Shown: positions 1 to 8,734, counted from the stretch's first letter. The stretch is 64,000 bases of DNA from NVTR01 sp036480115 (GCA_965224795.1 CBDDAE010000001.1:1302001-1366000), one strand, 5' to 3'. The notes: generated by a model from the letters alone, not told the origin. Numbers and translations are program-made.

Positions 1-52
1 GTTTGGCGATGCGCGCCAACGCAGACGGTGTTTGAACAACAAATCCTGGCAT
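1..52 (-). CDS. possible 5' end of an unknown gene, cut by the window edge
   Basis: A reading frame on the minus strand opens with ATG at 52 and stays open for 17 codons to the window edge, starting MPGFVVQTPSALARIAK. No clear ribosome binding site precedes it. The product cannot be recognised from so short a piece. It lies about 140 bases downstream of the acetyltransferase on the same strand, and nothing else is seen between them. It may be chance. Confidence 0.25.
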   Translation of the reverse strand, partial: MPGFVVQTPSALARIAK

Positions 53-194
53 AATTTTTAACCCCGAGGCTTTAGTTTGGTTGCAGATTACCTAGGGTTA
101 ATCAGCAAAATGGGCGCAATTGCGACCAGCACGTGCAAAGAAAAAGCCCGGCAGATTTAATCTGAAAAGAGATTTCTGGAAACCACGCACATAG

Positions 195-656
195 TCAGCC
201 AACCACAAATGATTTGCAAACCGCGCCATCAGCGTGCCGGTGTGTTTGAAAACCCATTGCCGAATAGTAAGCCAGACCATCGGCATTTTTGGCACCTATA
301 AACGCCTCAATCGCCGGGATGTTCGCGTTTTCAGCCGCGTCACAGGTTGCCGCAAACAGCCGGGTACCAACACCCTGACGGGCCGCATCTGGGCTAATGT
401 GGGTGCCGATAAACCCCCAGCCTGCCGGCGCGCCATAGGGGTTATCTTTATGCATCAACCTAAGCGATTGCAGCCCCAGAATTTGCCCGTCATCGCCTTG
501 GGCGACAAAGCAGTCAATGCGATCAGGGTGGGCGATATATTGGGCCATCACAAAATCCATATCACTTGCGCTGGTACACTTACCGGCCAGCACAAGCGCT
601 TGTAGAACAGCGCTCATGCCAGTCGCGTCACCTGTTTTTGCAGATCGGATAATCAC
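195..656 (-). CDS. GNAT family N-acetyltransferase
   Basis: A 153-residue protein of usual GNAT length. Such enzymes transfer an acetyl group from acetyl-CoA to an amine; the substrate here is unknown. The acetyl-CoA pyrophosphate loop is visible as RQGVGTRL at about residues 93-100, and the C-terminal half carries the usual YYSAMGF turn at about 130-136. The start chosen is GTG at 656, because GGGGG lies six bases upstream and the protein then begins MIIRSAKTGDA, as family members often do. It lies 13 bases after clpB on the same strand, so it is probably read from the clpB message, but a functional link is not shown. Confidence 0.85.
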   Translation of the reverse strand: MIIRSAKTGDATGMSAVLQALVLAGKCTSASDMDFVMAQYIAHPDRIDCFVAQGDDGQILGLQSLRLMHKDNPYGAPAGWGFIGTHISPDAARQGVGTRLFAATCDAAENANIPAIEAFIGAKNADGLAYYSAMGFQTHRHADGAVCKSFVVG

Positions 657-669
657 CCTGAACCCCCAA

Positions 670-3285
670 TTAATGCACCGTCGCCTCATCCGGTTTAGGG
701 CGGTTGCTGGACGCCACCCGATCGCCGATCGATAAACCATCCGGCCCGGCATTAACGATGATCCGGTCGCCATCCACCACATCTCCAGCCAACAGCATTT
801 CCGCCAGCATGTCCTGCAAGCTGCGCTGGATCACACGTTTCAAGGGGCGTGCGCCAAACACCGGGTCATAGCCTTCATCGGCCAGCCAGGTTTTAGCAGC
901 CTCATCCAGTTCCAGCGAAATGCCACGCGCCGCCAGCCGTTTGGACAGCAGCCCCAACTGGATATCAACGATGCCGTCCATGTCCGGGCGCGAAAGCCGA
1001 TCAAAGATGATGGTTTCATCCAGCCGGTTCAAAAATTCAGGGCGGAAATGGGCGCGCACGGCATCCATCACATCGCGCTTGGCATCGGATGCATTGGCGT
1101 CTTCCGGCAGCTGGCTTAGCGCCTGCGCCCCCAGATTTGACGTCAGGATAATCAGCGTCTGCTTGAAATCCACCGTGCGCCCTTGCCCGTCGGTCAACAC
1201 GCCATCATCCAGAACCTGCAACAACACGTTAAACACGTCAGGATGCGCCTTTTCGACCTCGTCAAACAGCACCACCTGATAGGGGCGACGCCGCACCGCT
1301 TCGGTCAACACGCCGCCTTCGTCATAACCCACATAACCGGGGGGTGCCCCGATCAGGCGCGCAACCGCATGCTTTTCCATGAACTCGGACATATCAATGC
1401 GCACCATGGCGCTGTCGTCATCAAACAGGAACTCGGCGACCGCTTTGGTCAGCTCGGTCTTGCCCACACCGGTTGGCCCCAGAAACAGAAACGATCCCAG
1501 TGGTCGGTTTTCGTCATTCAACCCGGCGCGCGCGCGGCGCACCGCATTGGCCACGGATGTTACTGCCGCCCGCTGGCCAATCACCCGGTGCCCGATTTCA
1601 TCTTCCATACGCAACAGCTTTTCACGCTCACCCTCCAGCATCCGCGACGTTGGGATACCAGTCCAGCGTTCCACAACTTGCGCAATTTGCTCGGGGCCAA
1701 CCGCATCTTCGACCAGCTTGCTGTTTTCGGCGTCTTTGGCATCGGCCAGCTTTTTCTCAAGCCCCGGGATCACGCCGTATGACAATTCCCCCGCCTTACC
1801 CAGATCACCGTCACGCTTGGCCTGATCCAGCAATGCGCGCGCCTGATCCAGATGTTCCGTCAGCTCACGTGTGCCTTCCAGCTTGTCACGCTCTGCCTGC
1901 CATTGGGCGGTCATTGCAGCCGATTTTTGCTGCAAGTCACCCAGTTCTTTTTCCAACTTGTCCAGCCTTTTGACCGATGCCTTGTCGTCTTCCTTCTTCA
2001 ACGCCTCAGCCTCGATCTGCTTTTGCAGAATATCGCGGTCCAGCGCGTCCAGTTCCTCGGGTTTGCTGTCAACTTCCATGCGCAACCGGCTGGCGGCTTC
2101 GTCCATCAGATCAATGGCTTTGTCCGGCAAAAACCGATCAGTGATATAGCGGTGGCTAAGGGTCGCCGCCGACACAAGGGCGCTATCGCGGATCTGTACG
2201 CCGTGGTGCAGTTCGTATTTTTCCTTGATGCCGCGCAATATACTGACGGTATCTTCAACCGTCGGTTCTGCCACCACAACGGGTTGAAAACGCCGGGCCA
2301 ATGCCGCGTCTTTTTCCACATGTTTGCGGTATTCATCCAGCGTTGTGGCACCCACACAGTGCAATTCGCCCCGCGCCAAGGCAGGTTTCAGCAGGTTGGA
2401 CGCATCCATTGCGCCATCCGCCTTACCAGCGCCAACCAGCGTGTGCATTTCGTCAATGAACAGAATGATTTCACCAGCGGCCGTGGTGACTTCGTTCAAC
2501 ACCGCCTTCAGCCGCTCTTCAAACTCACCGCGGTATTTGGCACCGGCAATCAGCGCACCCATATCCAGCGACATCAGCTTTTTATTGGCCAGGCTTTCCG
2601 GCACATCACCGTTAACAATACGCAACGCCAACCCTTCGGCAATCGCGGTTTTACCCACGCCGGGTTCACCGATCAAAACCGGATTATTCTTGGTGCGCCG
2701 TGACAACACCTGCATGGTGCGGCGGATTTCTTCGTCGCGGCCAATAATCGGATCAATCTTACCGTCGCGTGCAGCCTGGGTCAGGTCCTGAGCGTATTTT
2801 TTCAACGCTTCATAACTATCCTCAGCCCCGGCACTGTCCGCCGTGCGGCCCTTGCGCACATCATTGATCGCTGAATTCAGTTTCTGCGCCGTTACCCCGG
2901 CCCCGTCCAACGCCTCACGCGCCTTGGATTTCACCATTGCCAGCGCCATCAAAACCCGCTCAACCGGCACAAAACTATCGCCGGCCTTATTAGCAATCTT
3001 TTCCGCTTCAATCAGCACCTTGGATGTCTGCTGATCCATATAGACCTGCGCCGCGTCACCGCTGACCTTAGACATCTTGCCAAGGGCACCATCCACAGCC
3101 TCAACCACAGCTTTGGGGTCACCACCGGCAGCCGCAATCAGATTGCTGGCCAGCTCCTGATCATCATCCATCAATGCTTTTAATAAATGTTCCGGCGCGA
3201 GCCTTTGGTGATCTTCGCGCATCGCAATAGTCTGGGCAGCCTGCAAAAAACCCTTGGACCGATCGGTGAACTTTTCCATGTCCAT
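670..3285 (-). CDS. clpB: ATP-dependent disaggregase ClpB
   Basis: A cytoplasmic AAA+ chaperone of 871 residues, the normal ClpB length. It pulls polypeptides out of aggregates together with DnaK/DnaJ/GrpE. Visible in order: an N-terminal Clp repeat domain opening MEKFTDRSKGFLQAAQ, a first ATPase domain with Walker A GEPGVGKT near residue 205, a coiled-coil middle region rich in K, E and L (about 400-520), and a second ATPase domain with Walker A GPTGVGKT near 605, followed by the SEFMEKH and GYDEGG pore-region motifs. ATG at 3285 is chosen because AGGAGA sits seven bases upstream; ATG at 3279 is the alternative. A heat-shock type promoter lies about 80 bases upstream. The GNAT gene follows closely. 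Confidence 0.98.
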   Translation of the reverse strand: MDMEKFTDRSKGFLQAAQTIAMREDHQRLAPEHLLKALMDDDQELASNLIAAAGGDPKAVVEAVDGALGKMSKVSGDAAQVYMDQQTSKVLIEAEKIANKAGDSFVPVERVLMALAMVKSKAREALDGAGVTAQKLNSAINDVRKGRTADSAGAEDSYEALKKYAQDLTQAARDGKIDPIIGRDEEIRRTMQVLSRRTKNNPVLIGEPGVGKTAIAEGLALRIVNGDVPESLANKKLMSLDMGALIAGAKYRGEFEERLKAVLNEVTTAAGEIILFIDEMHTLVGAGKADGAMDASNLLKPALARGELHCVGATTLDEYRKHVEKDAALARRFQPVVVAEPTVEDTVSILRGIKEKYELHHGVQIRDSALVSAATLSHRYITDRFLPDKAIDLMDEAASRLRMEVDSKPEELDALDRDILQKQIEAEALKKEDDKASVKRLDKLEKELGDLQQKSAAMTAQWQAERDKLEGTRELTEHLDQARALLDQAKRDGDLGKAGELSYGVIPGLEKKLADAKDAENSKLVEDAVGPEQIAQVVERWTGIPTSRMLEGEREKLLRMEDEIGHRVIGQRAAVTSVANAVRRARAGLNDENRPLGSFLFLGPTGVGKTELTKAVAEFLFDDDSAMVRIDMSEFMEKHAVARLIGAPPGYVGYDEGGVLTEAVRRRPYQVVLFDEVEKAHPDVFNVLLQVLDDGVLTDGQGRTVDFKQTLIILTSNLGAQALSQLPEDANASDAKRDVMDAVRAHFRPEFLNRLDETIIFDRLSRPDMDGIVDIQLGLLSKRLAARGISLELDEAAKTWLADEGYDPVFGARPLKRVIQRSLQDMLAEMLLAGDVVDGDRIIVNAGPDGLSIGDRVASSNRPKPDEATVH

Positions 3286-3364
3286 CGGTATTCTCCTATC
3301 CATAAGCGCCCGTCCAACAGGATGCCCACATTCGCAGCACATCCATAACCGGGCCTTAACGAAC

Positions 3365-3393
3365 AAATGGGGTTCAAGAACTCCAAAATCAAG
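3365..3393 (-). promoter_or_regulatory. predicted RpoH (sigma-32) promoter of clpB
   Basis: Read on the minus strand, CTTGATT (3393-3387) is followed by 14 bases and then CCCCATTT (3372-3365). This is close to the sigma-32 consensus CTTGAAA, 13-15 bases, CCCCATNT. It lies about 80 bases upstream of the clpB start, with room for a short leader. The sequence match is direct; use by RpoH is inferred from the known heat-shock control of clpB. Confidence 0.7.
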
Positions 3394-3406
3394 GTCGCGC
3401 CACTAC

Positions 3407-3438
3407 TTCTTTTGTTCAGAAATACTCCCGCCGCAGGC
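3407..3438 (+). repeat. short intergenic repeat, CCGCCG(G/C)AGGC type, copy 1
   Basis: A 32-base element with a T-rich left half, an AAATA core and the right end CTCCCGCCGCAGGC. Related copies are at 11567-11598 and 20354-20385. This copy has C where the others have G in CCGGAGG, so its right-hand palindrome is damaged. It lies in the divergent gap between clpB and the membrane methyltransferase-like gene. Confidence 0.6.
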
Positions 3439-3518
3439 ACACCCGAGCCCGCTTGGGCGAGACAAAATAATGGCCCAAAGGGCCGCAATCTGCTAGTATA
3501 AACAAAAGGGGCTCAGAT

Positions 3519-4217
3519 ATGCGTTCACTTGACGAGATCCGCGCACGAACACCAAAGTCTGAAATCTTCCGCCGACAGCTCTTACACGCCTTGCTCGCAA
3601 CCCTGTTGACCTATGGGGCGTTGTGGTTATTTCGCCAACCGTCATCACGCTATCTTAATCTTGGCCCCTACGTATTTTTCCTGGCGGCCATTGCCATCGC
3701 TCTTTTCCATCAGATCCTTGTGGCCATCGTATTCCGTTTGCAATTGCACCTGGACCTTATGGTGCGAATGTTTGGCAAATACGCCCTGATAATCTGGGGG
3801 ATCATTTTTCTGCCATTGCTGGTTCTGCGCCCTACCCTGGTCCTGATAGCCGGACTCACCGTCACCAAAGAATTGCTACCCATCGCGCCAATGTATTACC
3901 TGCCCGTCGGGGCAATCCTGCTGATCCCGGCGATCTGGGGTATGCATTCGGTCATTAAGTACTTCACTATCCCCCGCGCGCTTGGCGGGGATCATTTCTA
4001 TGACCGCTACGCCAACATGCCCATGGTGCGCGAAGGCATTTTCAAATATTCTTCCAATGCCATGTACACCTTTGTTTTCATCGGCTTCTGGGCCATCGCC
4101 ATTCTGACTAATTCATGGAATGCACTGGTGCTGGCTGCGTTCAATCACGCCTATATCTGGGTGCATATGTATTGCACCGAAGACCCGGATATGCGGATCA
4201 TCTACGCCGACGACTGA
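3519..4217 (+). CDS. phospholipid methyltransferase-like membrane protein
   Basis: A 232-residue protein with about five or six hydrophobic segments, so an inner-membrane protein. The C-terminal half has the look of the PEMT / isoprenylcysteine methyltransferase superfamily: GGDHFY near residue 157, REGIFKYSSNAMY near 172-184 and the ending HMYCTEDPDMR, whose acidic-arginine pattern resembles the SAM-binding tail of that group. A role in methylating a membrane lipid is therefore likely, but the substrate is not shown. AAAAGGGG lies seven bases before ATG. The last 16 bases overlap the end of a convergent gene. Confidence 0.7.
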   Translation: MRSLDEIRARTPKSEIFRRQLLHALLATLLTYGALWLFRQPSSRYLNLGPYVFFLAAIAIALFHQILVAIVFRLQLHLDLMVRMFGKYALIIWGIIFLPLLVLRPTLVLIAGLTVTKELLPIAPMYYLPVGAILLIPAIWGMHSVIKYFTIPRALGGDHFYDRYANMPMVREGIFKYSSNAMYTFVFIGFWAIAILTNSWNALVLAAFNHAYIWVHMYCTEDPDMRIIYADD

Positions 4218-4696
4218 TCCAGAACCAGCTGCAACGCCCGCCCGCGTGCCCGCAACGACGCCGCCCTATCGTCCAACGCCGCCGACACCAACTCGCGCGC
4301 CTCGGCCAGCAACCCGCGATCCACCAGCGCCAGCCGCACAAATGCGTCCAGCGCCCAGACCCTCACCAGAATTTTCGGATGCGCCAGCAACCCGCGAATG
4401 GCAAAACCCTGCGCCATCGCCGCCTCTGGCGCATGTTGCACCGATTGCAGTAAATGCAGACGCGCCTCCCAGTGTGGCGCGGCCCCCAGAGCCTCAAACA
4501 CCCGGTGCAAATCCAGCGCCCCGGCCCGGTCATCCTCCAGCAAAGCCTTGACCACCCATGTCGCCGCAACCGCCTGCGTACCATGGCACAGCTCAGCCAA
4601 CAGCGCGCCGTCCCGATCATCAAACACAGCCACCACATCGCGCAGGGGCGCGGTCAGTTTGCCATCAAATTCGGCGAGGGCACGGGCAAGCTCCAT
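4202..4696 (-). CDS. conserved hypothetical protein, helical-repeat like
   Basis: A 164-residue protein, rich in Ala, Leu and Arg, apparently all helical with no signal peptide or membrane segment. The spacing of short helices (for example VRVWALDAFVRLAL) recalls HEAT-like repeat proteins, which often act as protein-binding scaffolds. No catalytic motif is seen and the function is unknown. Codon use matches the neighbouring genes, which supports a real gene. It ends inside the convergent methyltransferase-like gene (16-base overlap). Confidence 0.6.
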   Translation of the reverse strand: MELARALAEFDGKLTAPLRDVVAVFDDRDGALLAELCHGTQAVAATWVVKALLEDDRAGALDLHRVFEALGAAPHWEARLHLLQSVQHAPEAAMAQGFAIRGLLAHPKILVRVWALDAFVRLALVDRGLLAEARELVSAALDDRAASLRARGRALQLVLDQSSA

Positions 4697-4745
4697 ACCC
4701 CACTTTGCCCGGTATCACCCGCAATCACCAGCCCCGGACGCGGCC

Positions 4746-5165
4746 CTACTGACGCGCCCGTACCCGATTATTCCGCGCGTTATGTTCCAACTCCACCATG
4801 CCCAGCACCTCCATCACCGGCGCCAGATAATTGGCAAACCGGCCACGATATCCCTTTCGCAGCCCGTAATAGCCACCCACCGGATTGCCCGCATCCCGCG
4901 CCCAGCCTTCTAGCGTTCCGTCCTTTACCGGCTTGCCCTCATCGGCATTGCCAAGCTCCATCCAATCGCCATGATCCGCCAACATCGCCGCCGCATCATC
5001 CAGCCCGCGCAAATGATAGGACAGCTTGGTTTTGCCCACCTGAATGACCACCACCGGCACCTCGGCACCCTCATCCTTCCACGCATGAAATTCCGATGAA
5101 CCGGGCGGAGTCTTCAAAATCCAGGGGTCATCCTTTGTGCCGTTTCCATAAATTACCATATTCAT
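4746..5165 (-). CDS. conserved hypothetical protein (DUF6855-like)
   Basis: A soluble protein of 139 residues. It opens with a glycine-rich strand and the phrase GTKDDPWILKTPPGSSEF, and has HGDWMELGNADE in the middle and RNNRVRAR at the end. I recall this layout as a small conserved family (DUF6855) often found next to SRPBCC proteins and small regulators; the name is from memory. No catalytic residues can be assigned. Its ATG overlaps the stop of the upstream SRPBCC gene by four bases (ATGA), so the two are translationally coupled and probably share a task. Confidence 0.75.
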   Translation of the reverse strand: MNMVIYGNGTKDDPWILKTPPGSSEFHAWKDEGAEVPVVVIQVGKTKLSYHLRGLDDAAAMLADHGDWMELGNADEGKPVKDGTLEGWARDAGNPVGGYYGLRKGYRGRFANYLAPVMEVLGMVELEHNARNNRVRARQ

Positions 5166-5584
5166 TCCTGTTCCTCCGCTTTGGTTTTCAACGCATCGCC
5201 GAACCTGTCAAACAGCGGTTGCAGATCCGGCATTGATTTGGTGATCAGGCCCGCCATCGGCCCGGTGAATTCTTCGCGCATGTGAAAATCGGTGCCGCTC
5301 TGGTTGGGCGTCAGTGTAAAGCGACGCTGGCCCTTGAACAGCCCAAACGGCATGCCGCCACGCCATAGCATTTCACGCGGTGCCTCAAACACCGCCACCT
5401 TTAACGCAAATGCGCGTTTGGGGTCCGCCTTTGACCACAGCTTGACCTTGCCACCGGCGCTTATGTCGCCCTCAATTTTCAGTATCGCAAAATCACCGGC
5501 CAGCAGCGCCGCCTTATCGGTCAGGATCGCCCATATACGGTCGGCGGGGGCGTTAATTCTACGTCGCACTTCAAAATATTTCAT
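5162..5584 (-). CDS. SRPBCC (START/polyketide cyclase-like) domain protein
   Basis: A 140-residue single-domain protein of the SRPBCC fold. It starts MKYFEVRRRINAPADRIWAI, the usual first strand and helix of the family, which forms a deep pocket for a hydrophobic ligand. The ligand is unknown. The longer open frame upstream (to 5809) would run through the regulator gene and is rejected; ATG at 5584 fits the family start. The gene is divergent from a WYL-type regulator with only 61 bases between them. An operator palindrome in that gap probably controls both. It forms an operon with the DUF6855-like gene. Confidence 0.85.
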   Translation of the reverse strand: MKYFEVRRRINAPADRIWAILTDKAALLAGDFAILKIEGDISAGGKVKLWSKADPKRAFALKVAVFEAPREMLWRGGMPFGLFKGQRRFTLTPNQSGTDFHMREEFTGPMAGLITKSMPDLQPLFDRFGDALKTKAEEQE

Positions 5585-5598
5585 CACTTTTCCCTTGC

Positions 5599-5628
5599 TT
5601 GACCTGATCTGCCTAGCGCCCCTAATAT
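5599..5628 (+). promoter_or_regulatory. predicted sigma-70 promoter of the WYL regulator
   Basis: TTGACC at 5599-5604 and TAATAT at 5623-5628 are separated by 18 bases, a good vegetative promoter. The expected transcription start, about 5635, is only about ten bases before ATG 5646, so the message would be nearly leaderless. The operator palindrome at 5625-5645 overlaps the -10 box and the start site. Confidence 0.65.
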
Positions 5629-5645
5629 GACATCTACTGTCATAT
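5625..5645. promoter_or_regulatory. operator palindrome between regulator and SRPBCC gene
   Basis: A perfect inverted repeat: ATATGACA (5625-5632), a five-base spacer TCTAC, and TGTCATAT (5638-5645). It overlaps the -10 box of the regulator promoter and abuts its start codon, so a bound dimer would block transcription. Autoregulation by the adjacent HTH/WYL protein is the simplest reading and is inference. Confidence 0.75.
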
Positions 5646-6278
5646 ATGGATGACCCCAAAATGCGTGCTGCCCGGCTGTTACAAATCCTGCTGATCCTGC
5701 AAAACCGCGGTCGGCAAACCAGCGCCAAACTGGCCGCGGAACTAGAGGTCACGCCCCGCACCATCCTGCGCGATGTGGATGCCATGACCGAGGCCGGGCT
5801 GCCGATCATCGTGCATCAGGGCAATCAGGGCGGCATTGAACTGGGCTTCAATTACCGCACCCGCCTGACCGGGCTGGCCCAGGATGAGGCCGAAGCGATC
5901 GGCATAATCCTTGCCACCCCCAGCCCCATGGCCGATGCGGTCGGCCTGTCCCACGCCGCGACGCAAGCCCGCGCCAAACTGATCGAAAGCTTCCCCGACC
6001 GGGTACGCCACACGGCGCAGCAGGCGATGCAACAATTCCGCACAGTGGATCAAACCCCGCCCGAAACCGACCCCCGCGTGCCCGCTATAGCCATTGCCAT
6101 TCGCGGCCAAAAGGTGATCACCATTAACGCCCGCCTGACCCGTGCCCAGGTGCTGCACCCGGTGGCGCTGATTGCGTCACCAACGGGGTGGGAAATTGAG
6201 GATGCCAAATCGGGTGAAAGGTACGCGCTGGACGCTTGCGGCGATATCAACATCTCGGCGCATGAGTTTAGTGTTTAG
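5646..6278 (+). CDS. HTH-WYL (YafY-type) transcriptional regulator
   Basis: A DNA-binding protein of 210 residues, short for the family. The first 60 residues form a winged helix-turn-helix of the HTH_11 / DeoR type (KLAAELEVTPRTILRDVDAM). The rest resembles a reduced WYL-type sensor region (LDACGDINISAHEF at the end). WYL domains bind ligands or nucleic acid; the signal here is unknown. ATG at 5646 has no ribosome binding site and lies about ten bases after the predicted transcription start, so leaderless translation is likely; ATG at 5661 is an alternative. It probably represses itself and the divergent SRPBCC operon. Confidence 0.85.
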   Translation: MDDPKMRAARLLQILLILQNRGRQTSAKLAAELEVTPRTILRDVDAMTEAGLPIIVHQGNQGGIELGFNYRTRLTGLAQDEAEAIGIILATPSPMADAVGLSHAATQARAKLIESFPDRVRHTAQQAMQQFRTVDQTPPETDPRVPAIAIAIRGQKVITINARLTRAQVLHPVALIASPTGWEIEDAKSGERYALDACGDINISAHEFSV

Positions 6279-6283
6279 GCCGC

Positions 6284-7081
6284 TTAAGCGCCAGTACTAA
6301 CCCCAAATTCATACGCGCAAAACTGGGTATATTGCACGGTCACATCGCCACCTTTGATTTGCAATACACCATAGGCCGGGGCCTCCTGCGCTGGCGCGAA
6401 ACCCTCCCAATCCCAATCCGGTCGCGGCGGTGGTGCCTGATACAGCACCGAACGCATGGTGGCGTAAGGCACCCCGTTGATCACGCCTGTAACGGGCCGA
6501 TGCACATGGCCGATGAACAGGTGTTTTAATTGCGGGTGCATAGCGATCAGTTCCAGAAATTCGCCCCCCTGCTCCAGCATTATTTCATCTTGCCGAGGCA
6601 ACCCCAGTGGCATCGGCGGATGATGCATGAAAATATAGGTGGGCATTTGCGAATTGGCGCTTAGCAAATCCTGCAACCAGCCCATACGTTCAGCGCAAAA
6701 TTCACCCGCTCCGGAACCGGGCTTTAACGTGTCCAGAAACACATAAAGCCCGCCGTCAACCTGCCGGTAATATTGCCAGTGATCCGGCATGGCCCCCTTG
6801 GGGCGCGGGAACACCTGCGCCAGTTGCGCCCGGTCATCATGATTGCCGACCATCAACAGGTAATCAATCCCCAGCCCGGCCAGCTGCTGTTCAAGTGCGC
6901 GGTAATCATCAGCATTGCCTTCATTCACCAGATCACCGGAAATGACGCAGAAATCGGCATCCTGATAGTGCTGCCGTATGTGGTCCACCGCTGCCTGCAG
7001 CCGCACCTTTGGGTCATGCCCCGCCACCAGCCTGTCACCGGCCAGAAAATGCAAATCGGACATCCAGATCAGTTTCGTCAT
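6284..7081 (-). CDS. calcineurin-like metallophosphoesterase
   Basis: A cytoplasmic phosphoesterase of 265 residues using two metal ions. All expected motifs are visible in order: SDLHF near the N-terminus, GDLVNEG, GNHDD, MHHPP and GHVHRP. The arrangement resembles CpdA (cyclic-AMP phosphodiesterase) and GpdQ-type enzymes; the true substrate cannot be told from sequence. ATG at 7081 (MTKLIWMSDLHF) is chosen because GGGG stands six bases upstream and the SDLH strand must be near the start. It is divergent from pyrF and convergent with the WYL regulator. Confidence 0.88.
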   Translation of the reverse strand: MTKLIWMSDLHFLAGDRLVAGHDPKVRLQAAVDHIRQHYQDADFCVISGDLVNEGNADDYRALEQQLAGLGIDYLLMVGNHDDRAQLAQVFPRPKGAMPDHWQYYRQVDGGLYVFLDTLKPGSGAGEFCAERMGWLQDLLSANSQMPTYIFMHHPPMPLGLPRQDEIMLEQGGEFLELIAMHPQLKHLFIGHVHRPVTGVINGVPYATMRSVLYQAPPPRPDWDWEGFAPAQEAPAYGVLQIKGGDVTVQYTQFCAYEFGVSTGA

Positions 7082-7160
7082 CGCCAGCCCCTGCCCATTT
7101 GCAACCACCTTGCCACGCCAAGGGCACCAACGTAAGACACCCCAACCAAATGGGGGCCAA

Positions 7161-7883
7161 ATGTCAAAAGACCAACTGATCGTCGCACTGGATGTGCCGG
7201 ATGCGCTGGCCGGGCTAAAGCTGGTGGAAACCCTTGGCGAAACTGTGGAATTCTACAAAATTGGCCTTGGCATGCTGACCGGCGGCGGGCTGGCGCTGGC
7301 CAATGAGCTGAAACAGGAACACGGCAAGCGCATTTTCCTAGACATGAAGTTGTTTGATATCGGGGCCACGGTGGAAAAAGCCGTGCGCGGATTGGCGCAG
7401 TTTGATCTGGATTTCCTGACCGTGCATGGTGATCCGCACGTGGTGCGCGCGGCCCGTGAAGGGGCGGCCAACACTGACATGAAAATCCTTGCCGTCACCA
7501 TCCTGACATCGCTGGACCGTGCCGATCTGGATGCCGCCCAAATCAAAGACGGGTTGATCCCCGATTTGGCAATCGAGCGTGCTGGCCGCGCCTTTGACGC
7601 CGGTGCCGATGGCATCATTTCCAGCCCGCAAGAGGCCGCGATGATCCGCGCCCTGCCTGAAGCCGAAGGGCGTTTGATCGTCACCCCCGGCGTGCGCCCC
7701 TTCGGGTCTGATCCGGGCGACCAGAAACGTATCGCCACCCCGGCACAGGCAATCAAAGACGGCGCGGACCATGTGGTTGTAGGTCGCCCAGTTTGGCAAT
7801 CTCCCGACCCGCGGGGTGCGGCGCAGGCGATACAGGCCGAACTGGCATCACCACAGGCGATGCGCCCAAATCGCCAGGCCTAA
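7161..7883 (+). CDS. pyrF: orotidine 5'-phosphate decarboxylase
   Basis: The last enzyme of UMP synthesis, converting OMP to UMP in the cytoplasm. The protein has 240 residues, normal for the bacterial group I type. It opens with IVALDVPD and has the catalytic strand FLDMKLFDIGATV, holding the D-x-K-x-x-D set, then TVHGDP, and a phosphate-binding end ITPGVRP / VVGRPVWQS. ATG at 7161 has GGGGG just upstream; the longer frame to 6978 lacks support. It appears to be a single gene with its own promoter, since it is divergent from the phosphoesterase and nothing follows closely. Confidence 0.96.
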   Translation: MSKDQLIVALDVPDALAGLKLVETLGETVEFYKIGLGMLTGGGLALANELKQEHGKRIFLDMKLFDIGATVEKAVRGLAQFDLDFLTVHGDPHVVRAAREGAANTDMKILAVTILTSLDRADLDAAQIKDGLIPDLAIERAGRAFDAGADGIISSPQEAAMIRALPEAEGRLIVTPGVRPFGSDPGDQKRIATPAQAIKDGADHVVVGRPVWQSPDPRGAAQAIQAELASPQAMRPNRQA

Positions 7884-7987
7884 CCCCGGGCGCTGAATTC
7901 ACGACAATTTTCATTTTGTGCTAGCATTAGGCATGCAGGATCATTTTGTCCTGTCTGAATGTACTTTATTTTCAAAGGAAAAGTCTA

Positions 7988-8734
7988 ATGGCCAAAGAAC
8001 AAATCCAGATTGGCGCTCAACAAAAAGACAGGAATGAACTGGTTTCGTCTTACCTTGAAGTCAGAAAGTTCATCGGGTTCATTGGAATCAGCTTGCCCAT
8101 TTTTCTGCTGCTGTTCAGCGTCATCGCGGATGGCACCGGTCCCAAGGATTCCATCAGTGCCTATTATTATTCCGGAGGCCGTGAAATTTTGGTGGGCAGC
8201 TTGTTTGCTATTGGCGTTTTTCTGTTTTCCTACAAAGGCTTTGACAAGGACAAACGCAAGCCGACCGATAAATTCGTCTCACGTATGGCTGCAATCGGCG
8301 CCATTGGCATCGCCTTTTCACCAATGGACTGGGCCAAATCCGGTTCCACCATTGAACCTGTCTGTACCTGGCTACAATGCAGCCTGACGACGGATGTAAC
8401 CAAATACCTGCACGGCGCATTTGCCATCATGTTCTTTGGCAGTCTGGCAACGTTCTGTCTGGTCAATTTCCAACGCTGCGAGAAAGACACGACACCTGAC
8501 GAAGACAAACAGTTTCGAAACTTTCTGTTCCGCATATTGGGATACGTGATCGTTGTTTGCACAGTGGCTTTTATCGTCGGGTCCCAGCTGCGTATTGGCG
8601 GCTCATTCGTGTTCTGGGCTGAAGCTATTGCGGTAATCGCCTTTGGCCTGTCCTGGATTATTAAAGGCGAAGCAATCAAAGGCTCAATTGAACGCTACTT
8701 GGCAAAACGGCAAGAAAACCAGTCTAGCCGATAA
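7988..8734 (+). CDS. uncharacterised multi-spanning membrane protein
   Basis: A 248-residue protein with about six hydrophobic segments. The first loop carries SISAYYYSGGREILVG, a tyrosine triplet followed by an arginine, which I recall from a loosely defined group of bacterial membrane proteins without known function. The tail is basic (RYLAKRQENQSSR) and likely cytoplasmic. ATG at 7988 is chosen with GGAA nine bases upstream; the frame extends to 7946 without support. Its last 11 bases overlap the end of the convergent gene. Confidence 0.7.
   Translation: MAKEQIQIGAQQKDRNELVSSYLEVRKFIGFIGISLPIFLLLFSVIADGTGPKDSISAYYYSGGREILVGSLFAIGVFLFSYKGFDKDKRKPTDKFVSRMAAIGAIGIAFSPMDWAKSGSTIEPVCTWLQCSLTTDVTKYLHGAFAIMFFGSLATFCLVNFQRCEKDTTPDEDKQFRNFLFRILGYVIVVCTVAFIVGSQLRIGGSFVFWAEAIAVIAFGLSWIIKGEAIKGSIERYLAKRQENQSSR

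Noticed and set aside
1852..2703. 283-codon plus-strand frame opposite clpB
   Set aside because: A shadow of the ClpB coding strand; composition is Phe/Gln/Arg rich without motifs.
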